In this document: one piece after another, positions 19,684 to 28,199 of the stretch
Numbering within the stretch: position 1 is the stretch's first letter
How the letters are laid out: each line of letters starts with the position of its first letter
Assembly: GCF_900215465.1 (NCBI RefSeq)
Contig: NZ_OBEH01000003.1
Location: forward strand, 434,001 to 498,000
Length of the DNA: 64,000 nucleotides
Source of the DNA: Flagellimonas pacifica
GTDB lineage: Bacteria > Bacteroidota > Bacteroidia > Flavobacteriales > Flavobacteriaceae
Reading direction: 5' to 3'
Notes under the pieces: generated by a model
What the model saw: only the letters and a program-made list of their open reading frames with translations
Told to the model about the DNA's origin: nothing
Database searches by the model: none
Program-made: the position numbers and the translations under genes

Positions 19684-19713
19684 AACGTAGATTTTTATGG
19701 TTTCTAGTTCTTT

Positions 19714-19737
19714 GACTACCATTTTGAGAAAGGGTTT
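19714..19737 (-). promoter_or_regulatory. ECF-type promoter, copy 3
   Basis: On the minus strand AAACCCT (19737-19731), 14 bases, then GTC (19716-19714). The arrangement equals the elements upstream of the sigma gene and of its neighbour. It lies about 30 bp before the start at 19683, with no other gene between. Confidence 0.6.
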
Positions 19738-19741
19738 AATG

Positions 19742-19768
19742 AAAAAAGGAGCCGTATAGCTCCTTTTT
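19742..19768 (-). terminator. Terminator of the Spy-like gene
   Basis: Perfect stem AAAAAGGAGC / GCTCCTTTTT with a short CGTATA loop, T-rich on both sides. On the minus strand it closes the sigma / anti-sigma / Spy-like transcript just upstream of the promoter for the small basic protein. Confidence 0.8.
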
Positions 19769-19792
19769 AATGCATTTTGTCGATTTTTGAAT

Positions 19793-20233
19793 TTATCCGC
19801 CACCTCTGCGCTTGCGCATCTGTTGGAGTAGTCGTCTTTTAAAATCTTCTTCAGCTTTTAATAGCAATACTGTTTTTTTGGGAGACAGGACATTTCTGAC
19901 CTTGGAGATGAAATCTTGTTCTGCCGCATGCTTTTCTTTTTGAATCGCCATAAACTTGTCCAGTAAGGTTGAAGATTCAGTGTCCGATAGGTCTTGAATC
20001 ATAGATATTTGAGATCTCAGTTCCAATCGTTCTCTTCGGCGGATAGTTTCCAAGGTTTTGTCATATTCATTATAAATGGGCCAAAATGTCTGTGCTTCTT
20101 TTGCAGTAAGTCCAACCTTTTCTGTAATAAAGGCCACCTTCAATGTTTTAATGCGTTCCCTCCCTGGGCCTTGGGCATAAAACCATGAAGGTCCCATTAA
20201 AAAGACAAATAGTATGAGTAACTTTTTATTCAT
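19793..20233 (-). CDS. Spy/LTXXQ-like secreted protein of the ECF module
   Basis: About 146 residues with a signal peptide (LLILFVFLMGPSWFYAQ) and a helical mature part: LTAKEAQTFWPIYNEYD, then long charged helices ending in RRLLQQMRKRRGGG. The pattern of a Gln-Thr-Phe-Trp-Pro segment and helical hairpins resembles Spy/CpxP-like periplasmic sensors often found beside ECF genes in Bacteroidota. Its start overlaps the end of the preceding membrane gene (ATG at 20233, or a second ATG at 20242), which shows translational coupling. A sensing or chaperone role is inferred. Confidence 0.7.
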   Translation of the reverse strand: MNKKLLILFVFLMGPSWFYAQGPGRERIKTLKVAFITEKVGLTAKEAQTFWPIYNEYDKTLETIRRRERLELRSQISMIQDLSDTESSTLLDKFMAIQKEKHAAEQDFISKVRNVLSPKKTVLLLKAEEDFKRRLLQQMRKRRGGG

Positions 20234-20756
20234 AATCGACATAATCTAGGTTTAAATCATCCAAATCTTCCAGGTTCTCGTCCAAATATTGCAATATGTT
20301 TTCATCTTCCAATTGGGTTTCTAAAACATCGTTCAGTGTTAGTTCTTCAATATCCACCACTTTGGCAAGCTCATAAGAGCTAAAATCAAAGTCGGTACCA
20401 TCAAAATATGCATTTATCTCGGCATCGGCCAAATCTTCAAAACTTATGTCGGGCTCAGAATTTACATTCAATCCAAAATATAATAGAAATACAGCTGCTG
20501 CAGCTGCAGCACTATAATAGAATTTTTTATAGGGATTTAGTTGAACGACCTTGGTCTTTTTATGATTGATTTTAGAGAGAACTTCTGGTGGAAGATGCTC
20601 CAGATATCCTTCTGGTACGGCAAACCCATCTGATCTTGGAATAATCGATTCCTCATGGACGGCTTCTTCTTGATTGATTTTGTCAATGAGACGGTCATGG
20701 AAGTTATCGAAATAACCTTCAGGGGTTTTGAATTTATTTTTGTGGTTCTTTTTCAT
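20226..20756 (-). CDS. Membrane protein, candidate anti-sigma factor
   Basis: A 176-residue protein between the ECF sigma gene and the Spy-like gene. Residues 1-90 are cytoplasmic and charged and begin KKNHKNKFKTPEGYFDNFHD. One transmembrane helix around 95-115 has an unusual run of alanines (SAAAAAAVFLLYFGLNV). The remainder is a very acidic external tail rich in Asp/Glu and ending DLDDLNLDYVDYE. There is no zinc-binding HxxxCxxC motif. Position and topology suit an anti-sigma factor, but sequence alone does not prove it. Confidence 0.6.
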   Translation of the reverse strand: MKKNHKNKFKTPEGYFDNFHDRLIDKINQEEAVHEESIIPRSDGFAVPEGYLEHLPPEVLSKINHKKTKVVQLNPYKKFYYSAAAAAAVFLLYFGLNVNSEPDISFEDLADAEINAYFDGTDFDFSSYELAKVVDIEELTLNDVLETQLEDENILQYLDENLEDLDDLNLDYVDYE

Positions 20757-20767
20757 ACTACGACTTT

Positions 20768-20791
20768 GACTTTTAAATGTTTAAAAGGTTT
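20768..20791 (-). promoter_or_regulatory. ECF-type promoter, copy 2
   Basis: On the minus strand AAACCTT (20791-20785), 14 bases, then GTC (20770-20768). The -35 part overlaps the sigma stop codon. It would give the anti-sigma candidate its own start in addition to read-through. The distance to the ATG at 20756 is very short, so this copy is the least certain of the three. Confidence 0.45.
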
Positions 20792-21332
20792 AATCGATCT
20801 TAAGATACGTTTCAATTTTCTTTACGGCCAAATGGTATGAAGCTTTTAAAGCTCCCACTGATGTTTGGAGCACTTCAGAAATCTCATCATATTTCATTTC
20901 CTGAAAATATTTCATGGTAAACACCAATTTTTGTTTGTCTGGAAGGGTTGCTAGGGCCTGTTGCAATTTTAGCTGGATTTGATCTCCTTCAAAATACACA
21001 TCTGATTGTAAATTTTCTACCAATTTCATTTTAAGTTCCTCGTCACTAACCCCTAGTTTTTTTGATTTCTGTTTTAAGAAAGTCAGAGATTCGTTAGTGG
21101 CAATACGGTACATCCATGAATACAACTTGCTATCTCCTTTAAAACCTTCAATATTCCTGTAGACTTTTATAAAGGTATTTTGGAGTACGTCATCAGTGTC
21201 ATCATGGTTCAAAACAATCCTTCGAATATGCCAATACAACCTTTCTTTGTAAGTATTTACCAATACCTCAAAGGCTTTTGCCTGGCTTTCTTTTTGTTTC
21301 AGCTCGTTGACTAGGGTTTCCTCAGCAATCAA
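20790..21332 (-). CDS. ECF RNA polymerase sigma factor
   Basis: A 180-residue sigma-70 family protein with region 2 around 20-90 (YWHIRRIVLNHDDTDDVLQNTFIKVYRNI, then YSWMYRIATNESL) and region 4 around 120-175 (LATLPDKQKLVFTMKYFQEMKYDEIS). The likely start is TTG at 21332: in the same frame a TAG stop lies three codons upstream, and the next ATG falls inside region 2. It heads a run with a membrane protein and a Spy-like protein. An AAACCTT-N14-GTC element upstream suggests autoregulation. Confidence 0.88.
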   Translation of the reverse strand: MIAEETLVNELKQKESQAKAFEVLVNTYKERLYWHIRRIVLNHDDTDDVLQNTFIKVYRNIEGFKGDSKLYSWMYRIATNESLTFLKQKSKKLGVSDEELKMKLVENLQSDVYFEGDQIQLKLQQALATLPDKQKLVFTMKYFQEMKYDEISEVLQTSVGALKASYHLAVKKIETYLKID

Positions 21333-21355
21333 ATGTTTCTACATTTTGGTGCTAT

Positions 21356-21379
21356 GACTAAGGTAATGGAAAAAGGTTT
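21356..21379 (-). promoter_or_regulatory. ECF-type promoter, copy 1 (sigma gene)
   Basis: On the minus strand AAACCTT (21379-21373), 14 bases, then GTC (21358-21356), 24 bp before the TTG start. Same spacing as the two other copies in the module. Confidence 0.65.
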
Positions 21380-21399
21380 AATTCTTAAATGTCTAATAA

Positions 21400-23223
21400 T
21401 CAGCCAAGGGATTGCATCTCCACCAATTTTTTGTAGCCTTTGTTGGATTTCATGAGCTCATCATGGGTGCCTTGCTCCACAATTTTTCCTTTACTGAGGA
21501 CTACAATGGAATCTGCATTTTGGATTGTGGACAATCGATGCGCAATTACAATGGAAGTGCGATTCTGCATCATTTTTTCCAATGCATCCTGAACCAAACG
21601 TTCACTTTCGGTATCTAAAGCTGAAGTGGCTTCATCCAGAATCATAATGGGCGGATTTTTAAGAACGGCCCTCGCAATGGAAAGTCGCTGTTTTTGCCCA
21701 CCACTGAGTTTATTCCCACTATCACCTATATTTGTGTCATATCCATTGGGAAGTTCCATGATAAAGTCATGGGCATTGGCTACTTGAGCAGCGGCCATGA
21801 TTTCATCGTCAGTTGCATCTTCTTTTCCAAGACCAATATTATTTTTTACGGTATCATTAAACAAAATGGAATCTTGGGTAACGAGCCCCATCAGTCCACG
21901 CAACGATTTTTTGGTGATATTTTTAATATTGGTACTATCAATGGAAATTTCACCTTCATTTACATCATAAAAACGGGTGACCAGATTGGCGATGGTACTT
22001 TTTCCGCTTCCAGATTGCCCTACTAAGGCAACGGTATGCCCTTTTTTAACATCTAAATTGAAATTCTCTAAGACATAATCATCTTCGTATTTAAAGGAGA
22101 CATCCTTGATGGTGATATTTTTGGTGAAATCTGTTTTATTGATAGCATTTTTGTTATCAGCAATAGGATTTTCGGACTCCAAAACCTCCAGAACCCGTTC
22201 TGCTGCAGCATTTCCTTTGCGAACTCCATAAGAAGCTTTACTTATGGATTTGGCAGGGGTAAGGATGTTATAGGCCAATCCCATATAGGCAATGAATGAT
22301 GATGGGTCAAGGGTTTTATCTACCAAAACCATTTTTCCACCAAACCAGAGCAACACCCCAATGACCAAAATTCCTAAAAATTCCCCTGTGGGAGAAGCTA
22401 AATTTTGTCTGTTCAACAACAAATTGGAAAACTTGAAAAACCGATTTGTCGATTTTTTAAAGATTTTATTGAATTTAGATTCCGCATTAAATGCTTTTAC
22501 TACACGTAAACCCCCAAGGGTTTCTTCAACAATGGAAAGAAATTCACCTTGTTCCTTCTGCACCTTATCAGATTGTTTTTTTAAGGATTTCCCAATTCGT
22601 GAAATAATCATACCTGCAATGGGAATAAACACAAAAACAAAAACGGTAAGTTTGGTACTTATACCAAACATGATAAGAATCGTGAACAATATGGTTAAAG
22701 GTTCCCTTACAATCAATTCAAGGATTGAAAGAAAGGAATGTTGAATTTCCAGAACATCTGAAGTTATACGGGCAATAACATCTCCTTTTCTTTTTTCTGA
22801 AAAATAGGAGATGGGCAAGTTCACGATCTTCTCGTACATTTTGTTTCGAACATCTTTCAATACTCCATTACGAAGGAATGTTATAAAATACATTGCCAGA
22901 TAATTGAAGACGTTTTTTAACAAGAAGAGTACCAGGACCAAGCCAATGACCAATACCAAGCCTTTCATATCGTCGTCTCCTGAATAAGCGGTTACGCGAT
23001 AGTTGATATAATCTTGGAGATAATCTTTAAGACTGGAAAAGCCTTCGTAAACAGGTTCTTCCAGAACTTTCTCGCCAGGTTTGAACAATACATCGAGCAT
23101 TGGGATTAGTGCGGCAAAAGAAAGCGCACTAAAAAGGGCATAAAGAATATTAAAAAAAATATTCAGAAAACCGTATTTGCGATATGGAACCGCAAAACGG
23201 AGAATCTTTTTAAAGTAATTCAT
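21400..23223 (-). CDS. ABC exporter, MsbA/lipid type (fused permease-ATPase)
   Basis: A 607-residue half-transporter that should act as a homodimer in the inner membrane. The N-terminal six-helix domain (1-340) precedes the ATPase: Walker A GQSGSGKST at 402-410, signature LSGGQ at 506-510, Walker B IMILDEATSALD at 526-537. The layout matches MsbA-like lipid or peptide exporters. It is placed only 4 bp downstream of the phosphohexomutase gene, so the two are cotranscribed. Substrate unknown; lipid A flipping is the family's best-known role. Confidence 0.88.
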   Translation of the reverse strand: MNYFKKILRFAVPYRKYGFLNIFFNILYALFSALSFAALIPMLDVLFKPGEKVLEEPVYEGFSSLKDYLQDYINYRVTAYSGDDDMKGLVLVIGLVLVLFLLKNVFNYLAMYFITFLRNGVLKDVRNKMYEKIVNLPISYFSEKRKGDVIARITSDVLEIQHSFLSILELIVREPLTILFTILIMFGISTKLTVFVFVFIPIAGMIISRIGKSLKKQSDKVQKEQGEFLSIVEETLGGLRVVKAFNAESKFNKIFKKSTNRFFKFSNLLLNRQNLASPTGEFLGILVIGVLLWFGGKMVLVDKTLDPSSFIAYMGLAYNILTPAKSISKASYGVRKGNAAAERVLEVLESENPIADNKNAINKTDFTKNITIKDVSFKYEDDYVLENFNLDVKKGHTVALVGQSGSGKSTIANLVTRFYDVNEGEISIDSTNIKNITKKSLRGLMGLVTQDSILFNDTVKNNIGLGKEDATDDEIMAAAQVANAHDFIMELPNGYDTNIGDSGNKLSGGQKQRLSIARAVLKNPPIMILDEATSALDTESERLVQDALEKMMQNRTSIVIAHRLSTIQNADSIVVLSKGKIVEQGTHDELMKSNKGYKKLVEMQSLG

Positions 23224-23227
23224 TCAG

Positions 23228-24934
23228 CTATAAATTCAGTTCGGAAACGATTCCCTCTATTTTGGTATCTAACTGCGAATTTACGGATTTATAATCGCTG
23301 GCATTTTCCAATTTGACATTAGTACTGATATAAAATTTGACTTTTGGCTCTGTTCCACTTGGTCTGGCTGCTATCCGCGTACCATCTTCGGTTTCGTAGA
23401 TCAAGACGTTGGATTTTGGGAGGTCAATGTTTCTTTCTTCACCAGTTTGGACATTTTTGGCAATGGAGGTATTGTAATCCTCAATCCAAATTACTTTAGA
23501 CCCTTGAACTGACTCGACTGGATTTTCTTTGAAGTCAATTAACATTTGTTTGATTTCCTCAGCGCCGCTGATTCCTTTTTTTGTTAGAGAAACCAAATGC
23601 TCTTTATAAAAGCCAAAGTTTACATAGCTGTCAATGAGCTCTTTATAAAAAGAACTTCCATTGGCTTTGGCATCGGCTGCGGCTTCACAGGCAAGTAGGG
23701 TAGAAGTTACAGCATCTTTATCGCGAACAAAATCTCCCACCATATAGCCAAAACTTTCCTCACCACCTCCAATAAAGGTTGAGTCTGAAAAATCTTTGAT
23801 CATTTTTCCAATCCATTTAAATCCAGTCAAAGATTCCTTGTATTCCACTCCATACGCTTTGGCCATTTGCCCAACCATTGGGGTAGAAACTATGGTTGAT
23901 GCTACAAATTCATTGCCATTAAATCCTTTTTTCTTGTATTGATCCAAAAGGAATTTTGTCATAAGAACCATGGTCTGGTTACCGTTCAAAAGCTCCATTT
24001 TACCATCAAGGTTTCGCACGGCGATACCCAATCGATCACTATCAGGGTCTGTACCTACAACCATATCTGCTCCAATTTCCTCAGCTTTTTTAATTGCCAT
24101 TTTTAAAGCTTCAGGCTCTTCGGGGTTTGGAGATTCCACCGTTGGAAAAGCTCCATCAGGTTTTGCTTGCTCCTCTATTATGGTCACGTTGTTGTAGCCA
24201 GCTCGTTTCAACACCTCTGGTATGGCCGTAATAGAAGTGCCATGCAGCGAAGTGAACACAATTTTAAAATTGTCTTTGCCTTTAGCGCCAAAACTTCCTT
24301 TGCGGACGGATTCACTAAAAAAGGCTTCATCTACATCTTTATTAATTAATTGAATGAGGTTGTCATTGGCTTCAAACTTGATGTCCTCAAAGGAAAGGGA
24401 ATCAATTTCGGCAATAATCTCCCCATCTTGGGGAGGCACAATTTGTCCGCCATCGGTCCAATATACTTTGTATCCGTTATATTCTGGCGGATTATGTGAG
24501 GCGGTCAATACAATCCCTGCATGACAGTTCAAATGTCTAACTGAAAAGGAAAGTTCAGGAGTAGTTCTCAGTTCGGAAAAAAGGAAAACTTTGACTCCGT
24601 TAGCTGAAAAAATTTCAGCGACGGTTCTGGCCAAGGTATCTGAATTGTGTCTACAATCATAAGCGATTACCACTTTGATTTCTTCGTTCGGATATGATCT
24701 TTTAAGATAATTGCATAGTCCTTGAGTGTTTTTGCCCAAGGTGTATTTGTTAATTCTATTGGTTCCAACACCCATAATACCGCGCATTCCTCCTGTGCCG
24801 AACTCCAAGTTTTTGTAAAACCTTTCTTTCAGTTCTTCAGTATCGTTGGCTATAAGATTTTCAATTTCTTTTTTGGTTTCTGAATCAAAAAAATCAGTAA
24901 GCCAAGTTTGCGCGGTTGATAGAATAGAATCCAT
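23228..24934 (-). CDS. Phosphoglucomutase/phosphomannomutase
   Basis: Interconverts hexose 1- and 6-phosphates. The 568-residue protein belongs to the alpha-D-phosphohexomutase family of the PgcA/PGM2 type: phosphoserine Ser146 in TASHNPPEYNGYK, metal loop GTDPDSDR, sugar-binding GGGEESFGY and phosphate-binding RPSGTEPKVKFY near the C-terminus. It feeds sugar nucleotide synthesis, consistent with the downstream exporter and the upstream glycosyltransferase. Specificity between glucose and mannose is not readable. Confidence 0.93.
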   Translation of the reverse strand: MDSILSTAQTWLTDFFDSETKKEIENLIANDTEELKERFYKNLEFGTGGMRGIMGVGTNRINKYTLGKNTQGLCNYLKRSYPNEEIKVVIAYDCRHNSDTLARTVAEIFSANGVKVFLFSELRTTPELSFSVRHLNCHAGIVLTASHNPPEYNGYKVYWTDGGQIVPPQDGEIIAEIDSLSFEDIKFEANDNLIQLINKDVDEAFFSESVRKGSFGAKGKDNFKIVFTSLHGTSITAIPEVLKRAGYNNVTIIEEQAKPDGAFPTVESPNPEEPEALKMAIKKAEEIGADMVVGTDPDSDRLGIAVRNLDGKMELLNGNQTMVLMTKFLLDQYKKKGFNGNEFVASTIVSTPMVGQMAKAYGVEYKESLTGFKWIGKMIKDFSDSTFIGGGEESFGYMVGDFVRDKDAVTSTLLACEAAADAKANGSSFYKELIDSYVNFGFYKEHLVSLTKKGISGAEEIKQMLIDFKENPVESVQGSKVIWIEDYNTSIAKNVQTGEERNIDLPKSNVLIYETEDGTRIAARPSGTEPKVKFYISTNVKLENASDYKSVNSQLDTKIEGIVSELNL

Positions 24935-24992
24935 TAAATATAACTTAAGTTTTATCTTGTTAAAATTACAAAGAATCTGCTTTTACGATGAC

Positions 24993-25940
24993 CTAAACGT
25001 TAATTTTATTGGAGATGGTGTAACGTGTGTCATTTTTTCTGGAACGTACCATAATTTCTCCCAGAAAGCCTGCCAAAAATAGTTGTGTTCCAATGATCAT
25101 TGCTGTTAAGGCAATATAGAATTGTGGTCGCTCTGTAATTAGTCTGCCCGTAGGGTTCAGAAAGAGCTTGTCTACGCCAAGGTAAATGGAAAACCCAAAT
25201 CCAACTATAAACATTAACACGCCCAAAGCTCCAAATAAGTGCATGGGTTGACGACCAAATTTGGAAACAAACCAGATAGTGATCAAATCCAGAAAACCAT
25301 TGATGAACCGCTCTGCACCAAACTTGGTACTTCCGTATTTTCGAGCTTGATGCTGAACTACTTTTTCGGAGATATTGGAAAACCCTGCATTTTTGGCGAG
25401 AACAGGAATATAGCGATGCATGTCTCCTGAAACTTCGATGTTTTTTATTACAACATTTTGATAGGCCTTTAGGCCACAGTTGAAATCATGTAATTTTAAA
25501 CCAGAGGTTTTTCGGGCTGCCCAATTAAAAAGTTTGGATGGAATGTTTTTGGTGATTATGGAATCATAACGTTTCTTTTTCCATCCAGAAACAATATGGT
25601 TTCCGCCTACCTTGATCATTTTGTACATTTCCGGGATTTCTTCCGGGTTATCTTGCAGGTCGGCATCCATGGTAATCACTACTTCACCCTGTGCGGCTTT
25701 AAACCCTGCATGCAAGGCTTGGGATTTCCCATAGTTTTTTAAAAATCGAATACCCTTTACACTTTTATTTAAATCGGATAGCTCTTCAATAATTTTCCAG
25801 GAACTGTCAGTGCTACCGTCATCAATGAAGATGATTTCATATAAAAAATGATTGGATTGCATAACTTTTGCAATCCAATCATGGAGTTCTTTAATGGATT
25901 CTTCTTCGTTAAGTAAAGGAATTACAATGGAAATCTGCAT
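24993..25940 (-). CDS. Family 2 glycosyltransferase, membrane-anchored (DPM1/ArnC-like)
   Basis: A 315-residue GT2 enzyme: nucleotide-sugar site DGSTD at 41-45, metal-binding Asp-Ala-Asp at 92-94 (MDADLQDNPEE), and the HQARKYGSTKFG segment typical of polyprenyl-phosphate glycosyltransferases. Two transmembrane helices follow at about 230-255 and 275-300. The expected reaction is transfer of a sugar to undecaprenyl phosphate on the cytoplasmic face. It lies 58 bp upstream of the mutase and on the same strand. Sugar donor unknown. Confidence 0.88.
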   Translation of the reverse strand: MQISIVIPLLNEEESIKELHDWIAKVMQSNHFLYEIIFIDDGSTDSSWKIIEELSDLNKSVKGIRFLKNYGKSQALHAGFKAAQGEVVITMDADLQDNPEEIPEMYKMIKVGGNHIVSGWKKKRYDSIITKNIPSKLFNWAARKTSGLKLHDFNCGLKAYQNVVIKNIEVSGDMHRYIPVLAKNAGFSNISEKVVQHQARKYGSTKFGAERFINGFLDLITIWFVSKFGRQPMHLFGALGVLMFIVGFGFSIYLGVDKLFLNPTGRLITERPQFYIALTAMIIGTQLFLAGFLGEIMVRSRKNDTRYTISNKINV

Positions 25941-25982
25941 TGTTTATTTCTGGAATTCCCTTCAAAAGTAGTATTTTTTGAT

Positions 25983-26504
25983 TTAGTATGCTGGCTCGTT
26001 CTTTTTAATTATAGCTCCAGTAATTAAGCCTACGACCACCCCAAAAAGAGCGCTAACAACAAGTCCAAAAGCTAAAAACACTGGAAAAAGCTTCTTTTGA
26101 AACTCCATTCCCTGGTCCCATTGCTCTTGTGTGATGTTTGGATTTTCTTCAAAGGTCTTAACACGCTGTATTTCCGTTGCATTTACCATGTAGTCTGGCT
26201 CTATTACATTTGAAAGAACAAGAAAATACAGTGTCCCCAATACAGCAGCTATTAAACCTACGCCCGCACCAATTTTTACAGCTTGTCCAAGTTTGATGAA
26301 TCCGTTATTTGCTTTTTTAAATTGAATTGCTGCTATAACAACAAAGACCGCTAGAATTGCGAATTGTATGGCTTGTATTCCAAAACTCCTATCATAGTGC
26401 AAATCTGCAAAATACAGCATTACACCAAAAACGATTCCTACCAATCCTCCAATTAGACCATATCGTAATGAGAATTTTCCTGTTTTAAGCTTGTTTTCTT
26501 CCAT
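25983..26504 (-). CDS. DUF4199 membrane protein
   Basis: A 173-residue protein with four predicted transmembrane helices, arranged as two pairs (about 17-60 and 75-100, then 140-165), and an external segment with EPDYMVNATEIQRV. It matches the Bacteroidota DUF4199 family of unknown function. Start taken as the ATG at 26504; a TTG four codons upstream is possible but has no support. DUF4199 genes are commonly found beside a GT2 gene like the one downstream. Confidence 0.75.
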   Translation of the reverse strand: MEENKLKTGKFSLRYGLIGGLVGIVFGVMLYFADLHYDRSFGIQAIQFAILAVFVVIAAIQFKKANNGFIKLGQAVKIGAGVGLIAAVLGTLYFLVLSNVIEPDYMVNATEIQRVKTFEENPNITQEQWDQGMEFQKKLFPVFLAFGLVVSALFGVVVGLITGAIIKKNEPAY

Positions 26505-26602
26505 TTTATACAAATTTTAGTGTTGATTGTTGCTTGTTAGTGAGGAACTTGATTATTTTGTTACATGTAAAATTAGATTTTTTCTTTTTTACTGTTTTTA
26601 AG

Positions 26603-26632
26603 TTGTACTAATAAAAGAAATTATTAAATTTG
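26603..26632 (+). promoter_or_regulatory. Bacteroidota-type promoter of rpmE2
   Basis: TTG at 26603-26605, a 19-nt spacer, then TAAATTTG at 26625-26632: a complete match to the -33/-7 pattern of the phylum. Transcription should start near 26639, about 30 bp before the ATG. Confidence 0.8.
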
Positions 26633-26667
26633 CACCTCGAAAATTCTGAGATTTAGAAATTAAGAAG

Positions 26668-26937
26668 ATGAGAAAAGGTATACACCCAGAAAATTATAGA
26701 TTGGTAGCTTTTAAGGATATGTCCAATGATGATGTGTTCATTACCAAGTCTACTGCAGAAGCTAAGGAAAAAATCACTGTTGATGGTGTGGAATATCCTT
26801 TGGTGAAGTTGGAAATTTCACGAACTTCACATCCATATTATACTGGTAAGACCAAATTGGTGGATACTGCTGGTAGAATTGACAAGTTCAAGAACAAATA
26901 CAAGAAATTTAGCAAGGAAGAGAAGAAAGCCGAGTAA
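26668..26937 (+). CDS. rpmE2: 50S ribosomal protein L31, type B
   Basis: An 89-residue L31. It starts MRKGIHPENYRLVAFKDMSN and has the SRTSHPYYTGK and DTAGRIDKFKNKY signatures. The CxxC/CxxC zinc ligands of type A L31 are missing, making this the zinc-independent type B. The C-terminal lysine-rich extension is normal for Bacteroidota. It has its own promoter and terminator and so is a monocistronic gene. Confidence 0.96.
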   Translation: MRKGIHPENYRLVAFKDMSNDDVFITKSTAEAKEKITVDGVEYPLVKLEISRTSHPYYTGKTKLVDTAGRIDKFKNKYKKFSKEEKKAE

Positions 26938-26958
26938 GCATTTTTTTCAACAATATAA

Positions 26959-26994
26959 GGCGCCCCTGATTCACTTTCAGGGGCGTTTTTTATT
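26959..26994 (+). terminator. Terminator of rpmE2
   Basis: Perfect 9-bp GC-rich stem CGCCCCTGA / TCAGGGGCG followed by TTTTTTATTTTT. It lies 22 bp after the rpmE2 stop. Confidence 0.92.
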
Positions 26995-27015
26995 TTTACC
27001 AATCAAAACTCAACC

Positions 27016-28191
27016 ATGAACTATATCCTTTCTGATGGTCTGCAGAGAAAATCACTGCTCCCCTTTACATTTACAAGGCCTGTTGCCGAAATTAGAATAG
27101 GGATTTTGACCATACGTGAAAAATGGGAAAAACACCTGAAGACTTCTACAAGTTTTATGACCGAAGACTATTTATCAGAAAAATACACCCTGGTTGAAGC
27201 TTCGGAAAACATTGTTATTATTTCTTCTTTCCTTCCAAATGAACCTCTTGCTCAGGCTGTTCTTTCTTTAAAAGAAAAAGAGGCTATATTTTATCAGGAT
27301 AGGGTAGTGGCCTTTTCTACCAAAAAAGCCAAAGAAGAAGTTGATTTTTCAGACTATAAAAGAATTGAATTTGAAGACAATATAATTACGGTAGATTACA
27401 CTTGGGATATTTTCTCTAAAAATGGGGAAGCACTCCAAGCGGATTTTGATTTGATTACGGCTGGACGAAAAAGTGCTTCAATTTCTGATACAAATCGGTT
27501 GACATGCCCAGAAAACATCTTTTTGGAAGAAGGAGCCAGTGTAGAGCACAGTATTTTAAACGCTACCAAAGGACCCATTTATTTAGGTAAGAACGCTGAG
27601 ATATGGGAGGGGTGTATGGTCCGAGGAGCATTGGCGCTATGTGAAGGTGCAGTAATAAAAATGGGAGCTAAAATGTATGGCCCTACAACAGTTGGACCTT
27701 TCGGGAAAGTATGTGGTGAGGTCAACAATTCTGTAATTTTCGGATATTCTAGCAAAGGGCATGATGGATATTTGGGCAATGCGGTACTGGGCGAATGGTG
27801 TAATATTGGGGCGGACTCAAACAATTCAAACTTAAAGAACAACTACGCCAAAGTTCGTATTTGGAACTATGATACCGAAAAATTTGATCATACAGGTCTT
27901 CAATTTTGCGGGCTCATGATGGGTGATCATAGCAAGACGGCCATTAATACAATGTTCAATACCGGAACGGTGATTGGAGTGAACACCAATATTTATGTAC
28001 CGGGATTCCCCAGAAACTTTATTCCCAGTTTTAGTTGGGGAGGAGCTTCAGGTTTTTCTACCTATATGCCAAAAAAGGCCTTTGAGGCAGCCAAAGTGAT
28101 GATGGCTAGAAGAGGAGTGGAGTTTGATGAGAAAGAAGCTCAGATTTTACAACATGTATTTGATGAGACCAAGAAGTGGCGAAATTATTAG
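27016..28191 (+). CDS. GlmU-family putative sugar nucleotidyltransferase
   Basis: A 391-residue protein of the GlmU-like family found in Bacteroidota. The N-terminal part starts YILSDGLQRKSLLPFTFTRPVAEIRIGI, which recalls the nucleotidyltransferase loop without its usual G-G-x-G-T-R. The C-terminal half (about 180-340) is a left-handed hexapeptide beta-helix (IYLGKNAEIWEGCMVRG, IKMGAKMYGPTTVGP, LGEWCNIGADSNNSNLKNNY). It could act in UDP-sugar synthesis, but the altered N-terminal loop makes the activity uncertain. True GlmU is not implied. Confidence 0.7.
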   Translation: MNYILSDGLQRKSLLPFTFTRPVAEIRIGILTIREKWEKHLKTSTSFMTEDYLSEKYTLVEASENIVIISSFLPNEPLAQAVLSLKEKEAIFYQDRVVAFSTKKAKEEVDFSDYKRIEFEDNIITVDYTWDIFSKNGEALQADFDLITAGRKSASISDTNRLTCPENIFLEEGASVEHSILNATKGPIYLGKNAEIWEGCMVRGALALCEGAVIKMGAKMYGPTTVGPFGKVCGEVNNSVIFGYSSKGHDGYLGNAVLGEWCNIGADSNNSNLKNNYAKVRIWNYDTEKFDHTGLQFCGLMMGDHSKTAINTMFNTGTVIGVNTNIYVPGFPRNFIPSFSWGGASGFSTYMPKKAFEAAKVMMARRGVEFDEKEAQILQHVFDETKKWRNY

Positions 28192-28199
28192 AAATTTGG

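Noticed and set aside
19684..19803. Longer N-terminus for the small basic secreted protein
   Set aside because: The extension crosses a terminator and an ECF-type promoter and puts the signal peptide inside the chain. The ATG at 19683 is better.
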